Shown here one piece after another: positions 12,600-24,200 of a stretch of 64,000 nt of DNA. The stretch's first letter is position 1. Every line of letters begins with the position of its first letter. Position numbers and translations under genes: made by a program. The stretch is from Thelephora terrestris (taxonomy: Eukaryota; Basidiomycota; Agaricomycetes; Thelephorales; Thelephoraceae), in the NCBI GenBank assembly GCA_015956445.1, contig WIUZ02000002.1, positions 2,790,001 to 2,854,000 of the forward strand, given 5' to 3'. The notes under the pieces are model-generated. The model worked only from the letters and a program-made list of their open reading frames with translations, made no database searches and was not told the DNA's origin.

Positions 12600-12868
12600 A
12601 GACGGACATATTTATGGATAATTTATATCAGAAAAACTGATCATGTGACCGCAATGGTGCATACATCATGAACAGGCGGCTTCGGGTTGAATGTGGAGCC
12701 AGTATAAAAGCTCCCGTTGGAGCAAGGTAGGTAGGAGACGGACGTTAGTGGTTGGGGCGAGGGTGTTGGAGACAATCCTGACATCACCCAAGAAACAGAA
12801 ATTCTTGGGCGCCAACACTGACCAAACAGACACAAAGCTGATGGCGACAGATGCTTAACAGTGTCTTG
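12600..12868. other. Helitron 1 5' region
   Basis: No gene seen. It lies between the accessory coding sequence and the Helitron 5' terminus and should hold the promoter and the 5' recognition end. Confidence 0.4.
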
Positions 12869-12870
12869 GA

Positions 12871-14008
12871 TATCAGTTTGTGGCTCTAACCTAATGGAAA
12901 CTAAACTTAACCTGATAATAGCCACAACCTAATCCTCAATCTAACCTGAGCCAATGTAAACTTGACCAATGAACCTAAGCCTAACCTAATCCTAAACCTG
13001 GTCTAATCCCAAATCTAACCCTAACCTGACCTGACCTAACCTAACCTAACCTAACCTATACCTAAACCAACCTATACCTATACTAACCTATACCTAACCT
13101 AACCTATACCTAACCTAACCTGGTATGGGCAAACCTAACCTACCTATCATGACCTGTTTCAGCCTAATGTCATGTATGCCAGCCAAGACTAACTTCACCC
13201 AGTTGCAAACATATGACTTGGGTCACAGGACCATAAAGCAAACTGCAGTCCCCTCACTCTGTGCCCAACCATCCCATAAGCCCACAGACGCACATATATA
13301 TCATCAGCAACCCAGCATCATGCTTATCACCCATGTTCAACCACAAACCACTCTCACCCTTTGTTCTGTGCTATCTCAAAGCCTAACCATAACTCTAGCT
13401 CACCCACCCATATTAATCCTTGTGTGGAATATGTTATAAGTCTATAAACCATATGTTTGTAGGCCACTTGCTTGTGGGCCCAAGGAGGTGGATGAACTTG
13501 AGTTGTGGTTTGTCTGTGAGATGGCACAGAACAAAGGGTGAGAGTGGTTTGTGGTTGAACATGGGTGATAAGCATGATGCTGGGTTGCTGATGATATATA
13601 TGTGCGTCTGTGGGCTTATGGGATGGTTGGGCACAGAGTGAGGGGACTGCAGTTTGCTTTATGGTCCTGTGACCCAAGTCATATGTTTGCAACTGGGTGA
13701 AGTTAGTCTTGGCTGGCATACATGACATTAGGCTGAAACAGGTCATGATAGGTAGGTTAGGTTTGCCCATACCAGGTTAGGTTAGGTATAGGTTAGTATA
13801 GGTATAGGTTGGTTTAGGTATAGGTTAGGTTAGGTTAGGTTAGGTCAGGTCAGGTTAGGGTTAGATTTGGGATTAGACCAGGTTTAGGATTAGGTTAGGC
13901 TTAGGTTCATGGGTCAAGTTTACATTGGCTCAGGTTAGATTGAGGATTAGGTTGTGGCTATTATCAGGTTAAGTTTAGTTTCCATTAGGTTAGAGCCACA
14001 AACTGATA
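12871..14008. repeat. FB1 inner inverted repeat with TTAGG-type tracts
   Basis: Left arm 12871 to about 13378 and right arm about 13517-14008 are near-perfect inverted copies; for example GGTATGGGCAAACCTAACC at about 13122 recurs inverted at about 13770. Both arms contain degenerate CCTAA / TTAGG tracts and then about 250 bases of unique sequence. The apparent ORFs here are mirror images of one another and are not taken as genes. Confidence 0.85.
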
Positions 14009-15799
14009 TATGGTCTATCATGCATACAAACAGAGTCTAATTTTTTTCAAATTCACACAGCTAATGGTTGATTTATAAAGTATCGCCTTTCCTGGAATAG
14101 TGATATAATCCATGGGACATGGAGAAAGGACACCATTCTGCAACTGATGCCCCATGGGCACAAGATGCTGTTGTACAACCCATGGGGCATGGGGATTGGA
14201 TAGTGTTGTACAACCCATGCCCCATGGGGAAAGAATAGTGTTGTACAACCCATGCCCCATGGAGAAAGGATAGTGTTGTACAACCCATGACCCATGGGAA
14301 ATGGATAGTGTTGTACAACCCATGCCCCATGGAGAATGGATAGTGTTGTACAACCCATGACCCATGGGGAACAGATAGTGTTGTACAACCCATGGGGCAT
14401 GGGAATTGGATAGTGTTGTACAACCCATGGGGCATGGGAACTGGATAGTGTTGTACAACCCATGCCCCATGGAGAATGGATAGTGTTGTACAACCCATGA
14501 CCCATGGGGAACAGATAGTGTTGTACAACCCATGGGGCATGGGAATTGGATAGCGTTGTACAACCCATGGGGCATGGGAATTGGATAGTGTTGTACAACC
14601 CATGACCCATGGGAAACAGATAGTGTTGTACAACCCATGCCCCATGGGGAAAGGATAGTGTTGTACAACCCATGCCCCATGGGAAACGGATAGTGTTGTA
14701 CAACCCATGCCCCATGGGAAACGGATAGTGTTGTACAACCCATGGGGCATGGGAAACAGATAGCGTTGTACAAGCCATGACCCATGGGGAACGGATAGCG
14801 TTGTACAATCCATGCCCCATGGGGAACAGATAGTGTTGTACAACCCATGGAGCATGGGAATTGGATAGGGTTGTACAACCCATGGGGCATGGGAAATGGA
14901 TAGTGTTGTACAACCCATGCCCCATGGAGAATGGATAGTGTTGTACAACCCATGACCCATGGGAAATGGATAGTGTTGTACAACCCATGGGGCATGGGAA
15001 ATGGATAGTGTTGTACAACCCATGGGGCATGGGAACTGGATAGTGTTGTACAACCCATGACCCATGGGGAACGGATAGCGTTGTACAACCCATGACCCAT
15101 GGGGAACGGATAGCGTTGTACAACCCATGAGGCATGGGAATTGGATTGGGTTGTACAACCCATGACCCATGGGAACCGGATAGTGTTGTACAACCCATGG
15201 GGCATGGGAAATGGATAGTGTTGTACAACCCATGGGGCATGGGAACTGGATAGTGTTGTACAACCCATGACCCATGGGGAACGGATAGCGTTGTACAACC
15301 CATGACCCATGGGGAACGGATAGCGTTGTACAACCCATGAGGCATGGGAATTGGATTGGGTTGTACAACCCATGACCCATGGGAACCGGATAGTGTTGTA
15401 CAACCCATGGGGCATGGGAATTGGATAGTGTTGTACAACCCATGACCCATGGGGAACGGATAGCGTTGTACAACCCATGGGGCATGGGAATTGGATAGCA
15501 TTGTACAACCCATGCCCCATGGGGAAAGGATAGCATTGTACAACCCATGAGGCATGGGGAAGGGATAGTGTTGTACAACCCATGGGGCATGGGCAACAGA
15601 TACCATTGTACAACCCATGGGGCATGGGCAACGGATACTATTCCATTACCCATGGGTCATGGGTTGTACAATGGTATCTTTTCTCCATGGGTCATGGGTT
15701 GTACAACGCGTTGTACAACGTTGCATGGCCCATGACCCATGGAGAATTGTCACGATGTATGGTCCATGACCCATGGAGAAAAGATAGCTGAACCCTGTG
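14009..15799. repeat. FB1 right terminal arm, about 42 units of 35 bp
   Basis: Inverted counterpart of 5298-6097 with a far longer minisatellite. Unit cores alternate among ATGGGGCAT, ATGCCCCAT and ATGACCCAT types. All three minus-strand frames remain open for more than 1.5 kb only because the 35-base unit lacks stops in that direction. Confidence 0.9.
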
Positions 15800-15890
15800 C
15801 CTTGTTCATAAACATAGAACAAACCTCTAGTGATGACTTCCGGCTAGATGAATCATCCAGTGAGCTCGAAGCGAAGGGAGAAAAGGATTT
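15800..15890 (-). pseudogene. Third kinase copy, fragment right of FB1
   Basis: CCTTGTTCATAAACATAGAA and the following CTAGATGAATCATCCAGTG align by eye with 812-880 of kinase copy 1, continuing the match that ended at 5297. The first seven bases duplicate 5291-5297. Similarity fades after about 15890. Confidence 0.6.
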
Positions 15891-15899
15891 GTGATGGGC

Positions 15900-16640
15900 A
15901 CGGACAACGTATGAGTTTTGCGTGCGGAACCAGATCTTCACGATCAAGAACCTCAGGCTGGCGGCATTTTGCCACAGGAACCCCATTTCCAAGGATGCAG
16001 AGACAACCTGTCCCTACACCGGCAATAAGCCAGGCTTTGGATGTGATGAGAGCTGGAGAGGATTTGTGAGGGATGTTCACGACACAGTGACATACGGCCT
16101 TGTGACAACAGAAACGGGGAAACAAAGAGAGTCTTTCATCTTCATGGTGGTCGGACAAGAGATGTCACTGGGGACAAACCCCAGTTTCCCGGCCCAAGAC
16201 ATTGTAAATACATTGTAAGGAAATGGAAAATGTGCCTGGCAAAGACTCACCTGGTACATTGTAAATACATTCAAAATGTCTAGGCCAATTTCCTTAGAGT
16301 GTTGCCAGCACAGGAAATGCTCAGTACATTCATGATGTTCCTGGTCATGTGATCTCAGTGTTCCCATTAGGTAATCCTTGGGAACATCATGAATTTTCCC
16401 AAAGAAATACCCATGATGTCCCTGAGTGGCTCATTGAAAGAAAACCCTGAGTGAACCCACAGTTTCCCAGGTCATGTGACCTTGATGTCCTGATTAGGTA
16501 ATTTGAGGGTAAACCATGAATTTTCCCAAAGAAAGTAACCATGGTGTTCCTGAGTGGCTCATTCACAGTGTTCTTTCCAGTGTTCCCAGTGGTGTGATCA
16601 CGGTGTTCCAAGTCAGTAAAATTCAAATTGAGCCTTAACG
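15900..16640. other. Unassigned region with direct repeats
   Basis: An open plus-strand frame at 15922-16218 (98 codons) has no recognisable domain and is not called. Between 16365 and 16566 a block of about 70 bases occurs twice in direct orientation, about 130 bases apart, both copies containing GAATTTTCCCAAAGAAA and CTGAGTGGCTCATT. Otherwise nothing is recognised. Confidence 0.4.
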
Positions 16641-16663
16641 GTGTGCCGGAAGTGTATCAGTGC

Positions 16664-16892
16664 GGTATATCCTGAAAGTACTAAGGCCTTTGACCATGAT
16701 GTACCAAAATTCGGCAAACCATCAGGAAACTGTGGGAATACTGAAAGGAAACTGAGAAATTGGGAACATTTTGAATGGGTTTATGATGTTCCCAATGTCC
16801 CCAGTTTCCTTTCAGTGCTCCCACAGTTTCCTGATGGTTTGCTGAATTTTGGTACATCATGGTCAAAGGCCTTAGTACTTTCAGGATATTCC
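16664..16892. mobile_element. Palindromic MITE-like repeat
   Basis: Two arms of about 110 bases are inverted copies: left begins TATATCCTGAAAGTACTAAG, right ends with the inverse of ATATCCTGAAAGTACTAAG. Only a few mismatches are visible, with a spacer of about 10 bases near 16780. No clear target duplication. Probably a small foldback or MITE. Confidence 0.65.
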
Positions 16893-17088
16893 CGGGACAA
16901 TAGTCTCAGGTCTTGTGGCTTTTTCGTTTACCTCCGTCCTGCAAAAAACGCAAAAAGTGTCGCAGTCACGTGAACATTCTCAGGGTCACATGATAATCAC
17001 GCAACGGTGAGTCGTCAAATTGTGATCATATCGCAACGTCGTCCCCATCTCTCATCTCCCTCTGCACCCTGCTTCTGAAAAAGCTAAA

Positions 17089-17715
17089 ATGATCCTCCCC
17101 GGTTTCACTGGCTCTTCTCATATCTCAATTTCCGTCGAACCGAATGTCTCTCAGTCAACGATCACTCTCAGTTTGGTCTATCAGCTAGACCTTCTCCCCC
17201 TGTTCAACCGCTTTGGTCGCTACACCTGCGAAATTCCCCTATCTGTTCTGACACGGAACGGCTCTTATACTTCAAAAGTCTCCCTTGAATGCTCATATGT
17301 ACCCAGGGATGCTGAGGTCATCCTTGGGTCGGACTGGATCTCCAACTCTTCTGCCGCATTTTGTGACAACGGATCCGGGCTGGAGGATCCACCCATGTCT
17401 GTCACTTCGTCTCTCCCAGTCGGCCACTATTGGACTCCAAACGATGGTACGACTTGACTTATCGACTGCTCCTGTAATTAACCGACAATCTTTGCAGACG
17501 TACAAACACTTGACGATGATTCAACTGATATCGATACTATGCTGTTCCAAATGAATTTGTGTTGTAATGACCCCATTTTTGACGCGCCTGCGTTCTTTGC
17601 TGCTCACGGCATGAAATCCGATGAAGTGCCATTGACTCGCGAAGATGTTCTATCGCATTTTCTGAATGGTCAGTGTGCTAGCCGCAAAGCTCCTGGATGT
17701 TATGAAGTTGCGCGT
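17089..17715 (+). pseudogene. Small agaricomycete gene, 3' end lost to Gypsy LTR
   Basis: It starts MILPGFTGSSHISISVEPN. Exon 1 runs to about 17446, an intron follows (GTACGA to TTTGCAG, about 17447-17495), and exon 2 is open up to 17715, ending ...KAPGCYEVAR exactly where the LTR begins. A central segment reads VPRDAEVILGSDWI, which resembles the conserved ILGxDW stretch following the active site of retropepsin-like proteases, but no DTG/DSG motif is visible. I recall similar ORFs of unknown function in mushroom genomes but cannot confirm this here. No function is assigned. The 3' part is missing and is not found beyond the other LTR. Confidence 0.55.
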
Positions 17716-18991
17716 TGACCTGCCTCCGTTTCGCTGGCCGTCCGACTCGTACTATACCCCTAGCAACTCCAGCACCCTCCTCAGCTATCCACCCATACGT
17801 CGCGACGCAGCGCGAAGCCGCCTCCTCCCACACGACCCCTTGTCGACCATCGCCAGTCTCCCGATAGTCTCGCGACCTCCCGCTCCTCTTGACTTCGACA
17901 AAATCCTCTAAGTCCACGCTCCGAGTCCGGCCTCCCCGATCCCACGTGCCACCCGATCGCTTCCGTTCTCCCACCTGACTTGACTCGCCTCGCCCCCCTT
18001 GTTCGTCATTGTTCGGATTCCCCCGCATCGGTCCGCCGTCCCGACTCCGGAACACGTGCCCCCCGCCCTCTTGTTGCATTTCGTCGCCGTCTCGACTGTC
18101 TCGCCGTGTTCCCCGCCTCCCGCCTGTTCCACTCCGATCCCGCCTTGACTTTTCGGTTAGATCCTCCATTTCATTGTCCCGTAGTTTCCCACGATACCTT
18201 CATTCTTCTCCCCACTCCTCCCGCCGTCTTGTTCGTCCTTCGCGCATTCTTGTTCTTCCCTCTGTTCCGCTCTTCGTTTTTGTATGACCTCCCTACGCCC
18301 TTCACGAACTTCACGATTCCCGCTCTCTCGCGACATTTGCCTTGTTATGTTTTGTTCTCCCTTCTTCGTGTTCTACCTTCAACCACTCTCTCTACCTACT
18401 ATATAAGTGTCAGTAGACAGTCCTGGTTCGAAAAACGAAGTGCAGTTCCCCCTTTCCCTCTAAAAGTTCAACTCAGCCTTGCGCTGTCTAAAGCCTCCAA
18501 CACTCTTCGTTCCTCGCGACCAAGTCCTCTTTGAGCGCAGTGCTCGAAGAACCCTCTAGCTTTTCTCTTTCCTCGTCTCGACTTCTCTCGACGTGAAGCG
18601 CAGTGCTTCTCGACCTTCTCTACTCGTCTCGCGAGCGCAGTGCTCTACTCCAGTCTTGAGCGCAGTGCTCAGCTCTTAGCTCTTCGTGGCGAACGCAGTG
18701 TTCACCACCTCTACTAGTTTCTTCTCGTCTCAGGTATTCTCTCGTTCTCTCGTCTCGCGCTGATAGCTTCCTTCTTAGTCACCTATCCCGCCGCGACCCT
18801 CTTCGTCGCGACGCTTGTCTATTGAGACTCTACTCTATCGCCACCACTTCCTATTCCCTCCCTACTTCTCCCTACTCCTCTCTACCTCTACCTGCTCTAC
18901 CCTACAGACGTCTGCACAACCGGTCACCCACACCCTTCAGCTCCCTCTTCTTGCTACGTGTTCCCACGACTTAGCGAGACTGGGAAGTTCA
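17716..18991 (+). repeat. Gypsy 5' LTR
   Basis: It begins TGACCTG and ends TTCA, and matches 28993-30296. A TATA box CTATATAAG lies near 18400. The region after it has several GAGCGCAGTGCTC-like short repeats shared by both LTRs. Confidence 0.8.
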
Positions 18992-18994
18992 TTT

Positions 18995-19013
18995 TGGAAC
19001 CCACGCCGGGACC
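18995..19013 (+). other. Putative primer-binding site
   Basis: TGGAACCCACGCCGGGACC starts three bases after the LTR end, with the TGG expected of a site pairing with a tRNA 3' end. The tRNA was not identified. Confidence 0.55.
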
Positions 19014-19243
19014 GGTTCAGAACGTCACCTCCTTGTTAGAAGACATCAGTCATTCCCCGAGGACGTGCCACGAGCGCGCGTCATCAGCCTACTCGTCCTA
19101 CCCCAGTTCTTACTCGCGCTCGAGCTCACGAACTCGCGACTCTCTCCCGAGCCAGGGAAGATCTTCTCGTTGCCCAGATAGCTGCTGTTGAAACTCAGGA
19201 TATCCTCACCGCCATCGATAACATCATCTCTGCCCGACAAAAT

Positions 19244-21226
19244 TTGCCTGCCGCCACTTCTACTCCCCTCCCGCCTTCCGACTCTGAGGATTCACCTTTC
19301 AGCACCCCCCCTTCGTCTCCGACAGCAGCACACGACTATCTTCCCCCCTCTCCAGTTCTCGAGCCTATCTCGCATCCCACCTCTCCTCTATCGTCTGTAG
19401 CCCCGGATTCTCCTCTCATCTTGACACCAGCCCAGTTATCTCCCACCCTCCCACCCGTGTCACGACCAGAATCCCCCATCCCTCCCCTCGCGCCAATCGT
19501 CCCGCCACCAGTTCCAGCTATGACTACAGTAAACATGCCTATGCCGGGCAACCGCGAGGCCCCCAAATTTTCAGACGATGCAGACTTCTTCGACGAGTTC
19601 TTTATCGATGTCGCAGAGCTCGCTGCTCGCGCTGGCCTCGCCGATAAGGATGCTATTCAATGGGCTATACGCTACGCAGGCCCAGAGAGTGCCTCTTGGC
19701 GCTACCTCCCTTCCGTTGTCGATGAGGGTAACCCCACGCTCAAGCAATTCCAGGCAGAAGTTGCTAAGTGTTACCCACATCTCGGTAGCGACCGCCGGTA
19801 CTCTAGAGGCGATATGCAGCGTCTCTTAGAGAGGACCCAGCGTCTCAACAACATGTCTCGCGACGATCTCGGACGATACTTCTGTCGCTTCGTTACCTAC
19901 TCCACCTATCTCCTCCGAAGGAATCGTCTCTCCGAGCACGAGCGCAACGGGCTCTATCTCCAGGGCTTCCCTCTCGACGTTCGCCAGTCTATCAGGCGAC
20001 GTCTCGCGATTAAGGTCCCCGACACCGTCCCGAGTGAGGGATACGAGTTCGACGACATTCACGAGGCTGCCTTGTTCGTCCTCGCAGACGAGGCTCAGCC
20101 AGCTACTACTACGATCGTAAAGCAAGAGCAGGACACCGTCGGCCAGCTCCTCCAGGCTGTCTCCGACCTCACCCGTGTTTTCACCTCCAATGCTCATACT
20201 CAGCGTCCTCGTACCCCTCCCGCGAATCCTCCCGCTCCTCGCTATCGCCCAGATACTCCTCGTCCCGCTCCGGGAGGAGCTTATCAGAGTACCCCCCGGT
20301 GGAACCCCCAGTCCGCACAACGCCCGGAGCCCTACCAGGCTCCACAGCGTTCAGATCACTACCAGCAGCAGTATCAGCAGAACTGCATGTTTTGTAGCGA
20401 GCCTGACCATTTCGTGCGCGACTGTCCACTAGCTCTCGAGTATATGCGCGACGGCAGAGTCATTCGCAACGACTTCGGGAAGATTGCGCTCCCAGACGGC
20501 CGATTCCCCCCTCGTCATATCCCCGGTAAGAACATGCGCGAGCGTGTTGACAACTGGTGGAACTCAGAAGGCATTCAACGAGAGGCTCCCGCCCCAGAAG
20601 TCGTTTCTACCCACTACCTGGAAACTCTCGACGAATGTATCTTCGAGTTTGACGTCTCTCCTCACGAGTCTTCGTGCAACTTCGCGAACTGTCCCGATAG
20701 CACCGACAACACCGATGAGCAGCTCTCGATGATACAGGCTCAGATCGACTCACTCCGCGAGGCCCAGGTTCTTGCAGTCGAGAAGGTTCCAAGAAGGTGC
20801 AGTTCGACGGTGTTGAGATCGCCAGGAGAGTCGGCCCTCCTAGGAGAGACGGTCGTCTCCCACTCCTCCTCCCCCCAAGAGTCCCTCTGTGAACGTTCCC
20901 TCCTCTTCCTCCTCCCAGTTTTCCCCCTCTCGCCCAGTCTCAGCCAGCTCCCGCTCCACTCCCGATCAGGTCTGCTCTTAAGCCATCTCAGCCCTCGACG
21001 TCCCAGCTCTCGACTTCTGAGCCCACTCCTCCTACCCCTAACGTCTTCGGAAGACCTGGAGTTCGCGCTGGAGCTCTCCCTATCCCACGTTCACAAGGAC
21101 CCATGCGTCCCGTCTCGATTCCCGCCAAGCCCACTGCCGAGGAACCTAAGTCCCGTTACCAAGCCGCCATCGAGACAGACGTTAACACCTCCGATATCGC
21201 TAATCGGGTGCTCGATGCGAAGGTAA
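19244..21226 (+). pseudogene. Gypsy gag region (fossil)
   Basis: Proline-rich N-terminal part, a central retrotransposon gag-like region of about 200 residues around 19540-20100, and a zinc knuckle CMFCSEPDHFVRDC near 20385. Part of the broken element. Confidence 0.8.
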
Positions 21227-24200
21227 CCCTCAGCAGTCGCGAGCTTCTCGCTGTATCTTCCGACGTCCGTCGACATATGAAGGACCTCGTTACTTCAAAG
21301 AAGGTATCAGCCAACTTAGTGGAAATCGACGACGACGACCTCCCGAACGGTGCTACGACTAGCGGTTCCCTCCCGTCTTCCGTCTACTTCGATCTCGTGA
21401 AGTACGACCCGGCTTCGTCTGCCGCCGCGGCCTCCCTACCTCTTCGCGTCATTCGTCCCACCTTCGCGCCCGGCGTTGAGCCCAAATGCATCCTCGACGG
21501 TGGAGCACAGATAGTAGTCATGCGAAAAGACATCTGGCAACGCATCAAAGCACCTATCGCAGCAAACAAGGCTATGTCCATGGAGTCTGCTAACTCCTCT
21601 AGGACCACGACTCTAGGACTCATCGAGAATCACCCGGTCAAGCTTGGACCTATCACGATTCACCTCCAGATCCAGGTCGTAGACGACGCTCCCTTTGAGT
21701 TCTGCTAGGAAGACCCTTCTTTGACGTCGTGAACTGCTCGGAAGTCAGCCGTTCCGGCGGGAACCACGAGATCCACGTCAAAGACCCTAGCACCGGTACT
21801 CCCTACGTCTTCGCGACGGAGCCTCGTCCTAATAGAGCCTCTTGCTGCCCTCCCGAGAAACACGGAAACGCACAGTCCGCAAATTTTCAACACTAGACGA
21901 TTCTGTACCGGCGAAGCATCCCGATACCCATCTTCCCCTTCGCTATCCTCCTCATCCCAGCCCCGCAGAATCGTCTTCCGTCCGTGTTTCCTCCCGTGGT
22001 CTTCCAGGCCATATACCCTCTTTCTCCTCCTTTCCCTCTCACCAGTTCCCTCTCGTTCCTCGGTAGTTTCCTCTCCTTTTGACTCTTGTTCCTCTTCCAG
22101 TTCTTCCTGTCTGTAGATTCTTCGCGATCGTCCCACTCTCCTCCAGTTCCTTCCCACTCTGTTTTCACTTTCTCTCGACTGTTTCTCCTCCCGGTTCGTT
22201 TCTCCCGCTTCGTTTTCTGTTTCCCCTGAGCATTCCCCTTTTACTTCCGCTTCCGTAGACATAGATTCCGTTTCTCTCCATCCCGTTTCTGTTGATCATT
22301 ACGTTTATCCTCCAGATACCCCCTCTCGCCCTCCTCCGTACCATTCTCGCGCGAGTGTCTCCCCACGAGCACGCAGTCCCCCGAGAGCCCACTTGTATCC
22401 TTTGTCTCCCTTCTCTCCCTTCCCCCTCTCGACGTACTCTCTCCTCTGCTCTCGCTACGCTCCAGGAAACACTCCCGAGCCCGTCTCCCGGTCCCCTCAA
22501 CCAGTTCTCGGCTCTAAGCCAATGGTATACCGACCGTCACAGCCCAGAGTCTATCCCCTCCCGCGACCCCTACCTTGCCTCAGCCTTCGCCTATAAGAAG
22601 GTAGCCAATAAGACTCGACCCGTCGCGACCACCCTCCCCGAGAACTTCCCGGATCACTCGTCGAGGACCATCCCGATCCCCTAGCAGGCATGCCCCCGCT
22701 TCCAACTCGTCCTCCCGACTTCGTCCCTACTGGTCGCCTCACCCAAGAACGACGAGACCAGATGGACTTAGGAAGAGGATCTCCTTCTCCCTGAAGAAGT
22801 CAAGCTTGCTGAGTGGATCGTCTGCACCCACAATACCCGCCTTCGCCTGGACCGACGAAGAGAGAGGTAGCTTTGACCCACAGTATTTCGCGCCAATTCA
22901 GATCCCCCATATCTCGCACACTCCCTGGGTTCATCGACAAGGCCCTATCCCTCGCGGTATTCTGAACGACGTCACGAAGATCATCGAAGACAAGTGGAGA
23001 TCTGGCGTCTACGAGCCGTCCTCCTCCTCCTACAATAGTCGCTGGTTCTGCGTCTATAAGAAGGACGGCAAGTCTCTTCGTCTCGTTCACTCTCTGGAGC
23101 CCCTGAACGCTGTTACCATTCGCAACGCCGCTATGCCTCCCTACACTGACGTAGTGGCCGAGGACTTCGCTGCTAGGTCGATCTACACCACGCTAGATCT
23201 CTACGTCTCATTCGACCAGCGGCAACTCCATCCCTCCTCTCGCGACATGACAACGTTCAATACTCCTTAGGTCCCTTTCGTCTTACAGTCCTCCCGATGG
23301 GCTGGACGAATTCTCCTGCTGTTCTCCAAGGCGACATCACGCATATCCTCCGACCCGAGATCCCTCACTGCACTCAGCCCTTCGCTGACGACGTCCCGAT
23401 CAAAGGTCCCGCACACGATACGAGCTTCCCGACGGTACCTTCGAGACTATCCCCGACAACCCAGGCATTCTGACGCTTTGTCTGGGAGCATTTTCGAGTC
23501 CGTCCACCGTATCATCCAGCGTGTCAAAGCCTACGGAGCCACGTTTAGCGGCAAGAAAGCTTTCATTGGAGTCCCTCGCGCTGACATTCTCGGACACATC
23601 TGCACCTATGACGGCCGTATCGCGGATTCCTCCCGCATTCGCGCTATCGAAAACTGCCCGTCCCGACGAATGTCTCCGAAGTACGAGCTTTCTTAGGCAC
23701 TTGTGGCGTCCTTCGTATCTTCATCAAGGATTACACCCTCATTGCCCGCCCGCTTATTCAGCTTACTCGCAAGGACGAACCCTTCGCCATCGGCCCCGAG
23801 CACCTCCAAGCCATCGCTACGCTTAAGTCAGCTATCGCGAACTCCTCCCGCTCTCAGACCCATCGACTACGACTCCGAGAACCCCGTCATTCTCGCCGTC
23901 GACTCTTGCATGAATGGCGCCGGCTACATTATCTTCCAGATTGGGGACGATAAGAAGCGCTATCCTAGTCGATTTGGGTCTATCACCTTCAACGAGCGAG
24001 AGTCCCGCTATTCTCAGGCTAAACTGGAGCTCTATGGCCTCTTCCGCGCTCTGAAGCAGACGCAGCTCTACACCATCGGAGTCAAACGCCTTATCGTCGA
24101 GATGGATGCCAAATTCATCAAGGGGATGCTCAATAACCCTACTCTCCATCCTAACGACGCTATCAACCGGTGGATTGCTGCTATTCTCCTCTTCGACTTC

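Larger units (their letters stand above)
6098..12870 (-). mobile_element. Helitron 1, inserted in FB1
   Basis: Rolling-circle transposon of 6773 bases on the minus strand. Its 5' end is TC (12870-12869) and its 3' end CTTG (6101-6098), with a GC-rich hairpin 8 bases before the 3' end (GCCGAGGC, loop GAA, GCCCGGC). It lies between A and T with no target duplication. The boundaries are unusually firm because the other arm of FB1 (about 13990-14025) shows the uninterrupted sequence, and removing 6098-12870 restores an exact inverted match across the junction. CTTG departs from the usual CTRR terminus. It carries Rep-helicase (6181-10589) and upstream accessory coding sequence (11225-12572). Confidence 0.85.
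5298..15799. mobile_element. FB1: foldback (long inverted repeat) DNA element, split by Helitron 1
   Basis: The two ends are inverted: both read TTCAGCTATCTTTTCTCC inward, 7 bases from the proposed termini. A direct repeat CCTTGTT flanks the element (5291-5297 and 15800-15806) and fits an insertion into the kinase-like sequence. Going inward, each arm has a 35-base minisatellite array, a short unique stretch, (TTAGG)-type tracts, and about 250 bases of unique sequence; the arms meet at a spacer near 13380-13516. Without the Helitron (6098-12870) the element is about 3.7 kb. It encodes no transposase that I can see, so it is probably non-autonomous. The arms differ in array length: about 15 units on the left and about 42 on the right. 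A Mutator-like origin is possible from the long inverted repeats and the 7-10 base duplication, but this is inference. Confidence 0.8.

Noticed and set aside
12960-13120. Telomere
   Set aside because: The CCTAA tracts are internal, degenerate and paired with an inverted copy inside a foldback element.
13125-13770. Two ORFs starting with the same MGKPNLPIMTCFSLMSCM sequence on opposite strands
   Set aside because: They are the two arms of the FB1 inverted repeat, not separate genes.
14018-15653. Three overlapping ORFs of over 500 codons on the minus strand
   Set aside because: Products of the 35-bp minisatellite read in three phases; no composition or domain supports a protein.
5298-15799. 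A single 10.5-kb autonomous element with a rolling-circle helicase and terminal inverted repeats
   Set aside because: The junctions show that the Helitron inserted secondarily at an A|T site in a smaller foldback element; the empty site is preserved in the other arm.
15922-16218. 98-codon plus-strand ORF
   Set aside because: No recognisable domain, no splice context and no second copy; could be a decayed exon but cannot be supported.
17678-18169. Charged minus-strand ORF in the 5' LTR
   Set aside because: Lies over the LTR with Arg/Gly-rich composition expected of the complement of a CT-rich sequence; not preserved as such in the 3' LTR.
21705-22262. Glu/Arg-rich minus-strand ORF inside pol
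   Set aside because: Complement of a CT-rich spacer of the Gypsy element; low complexity.
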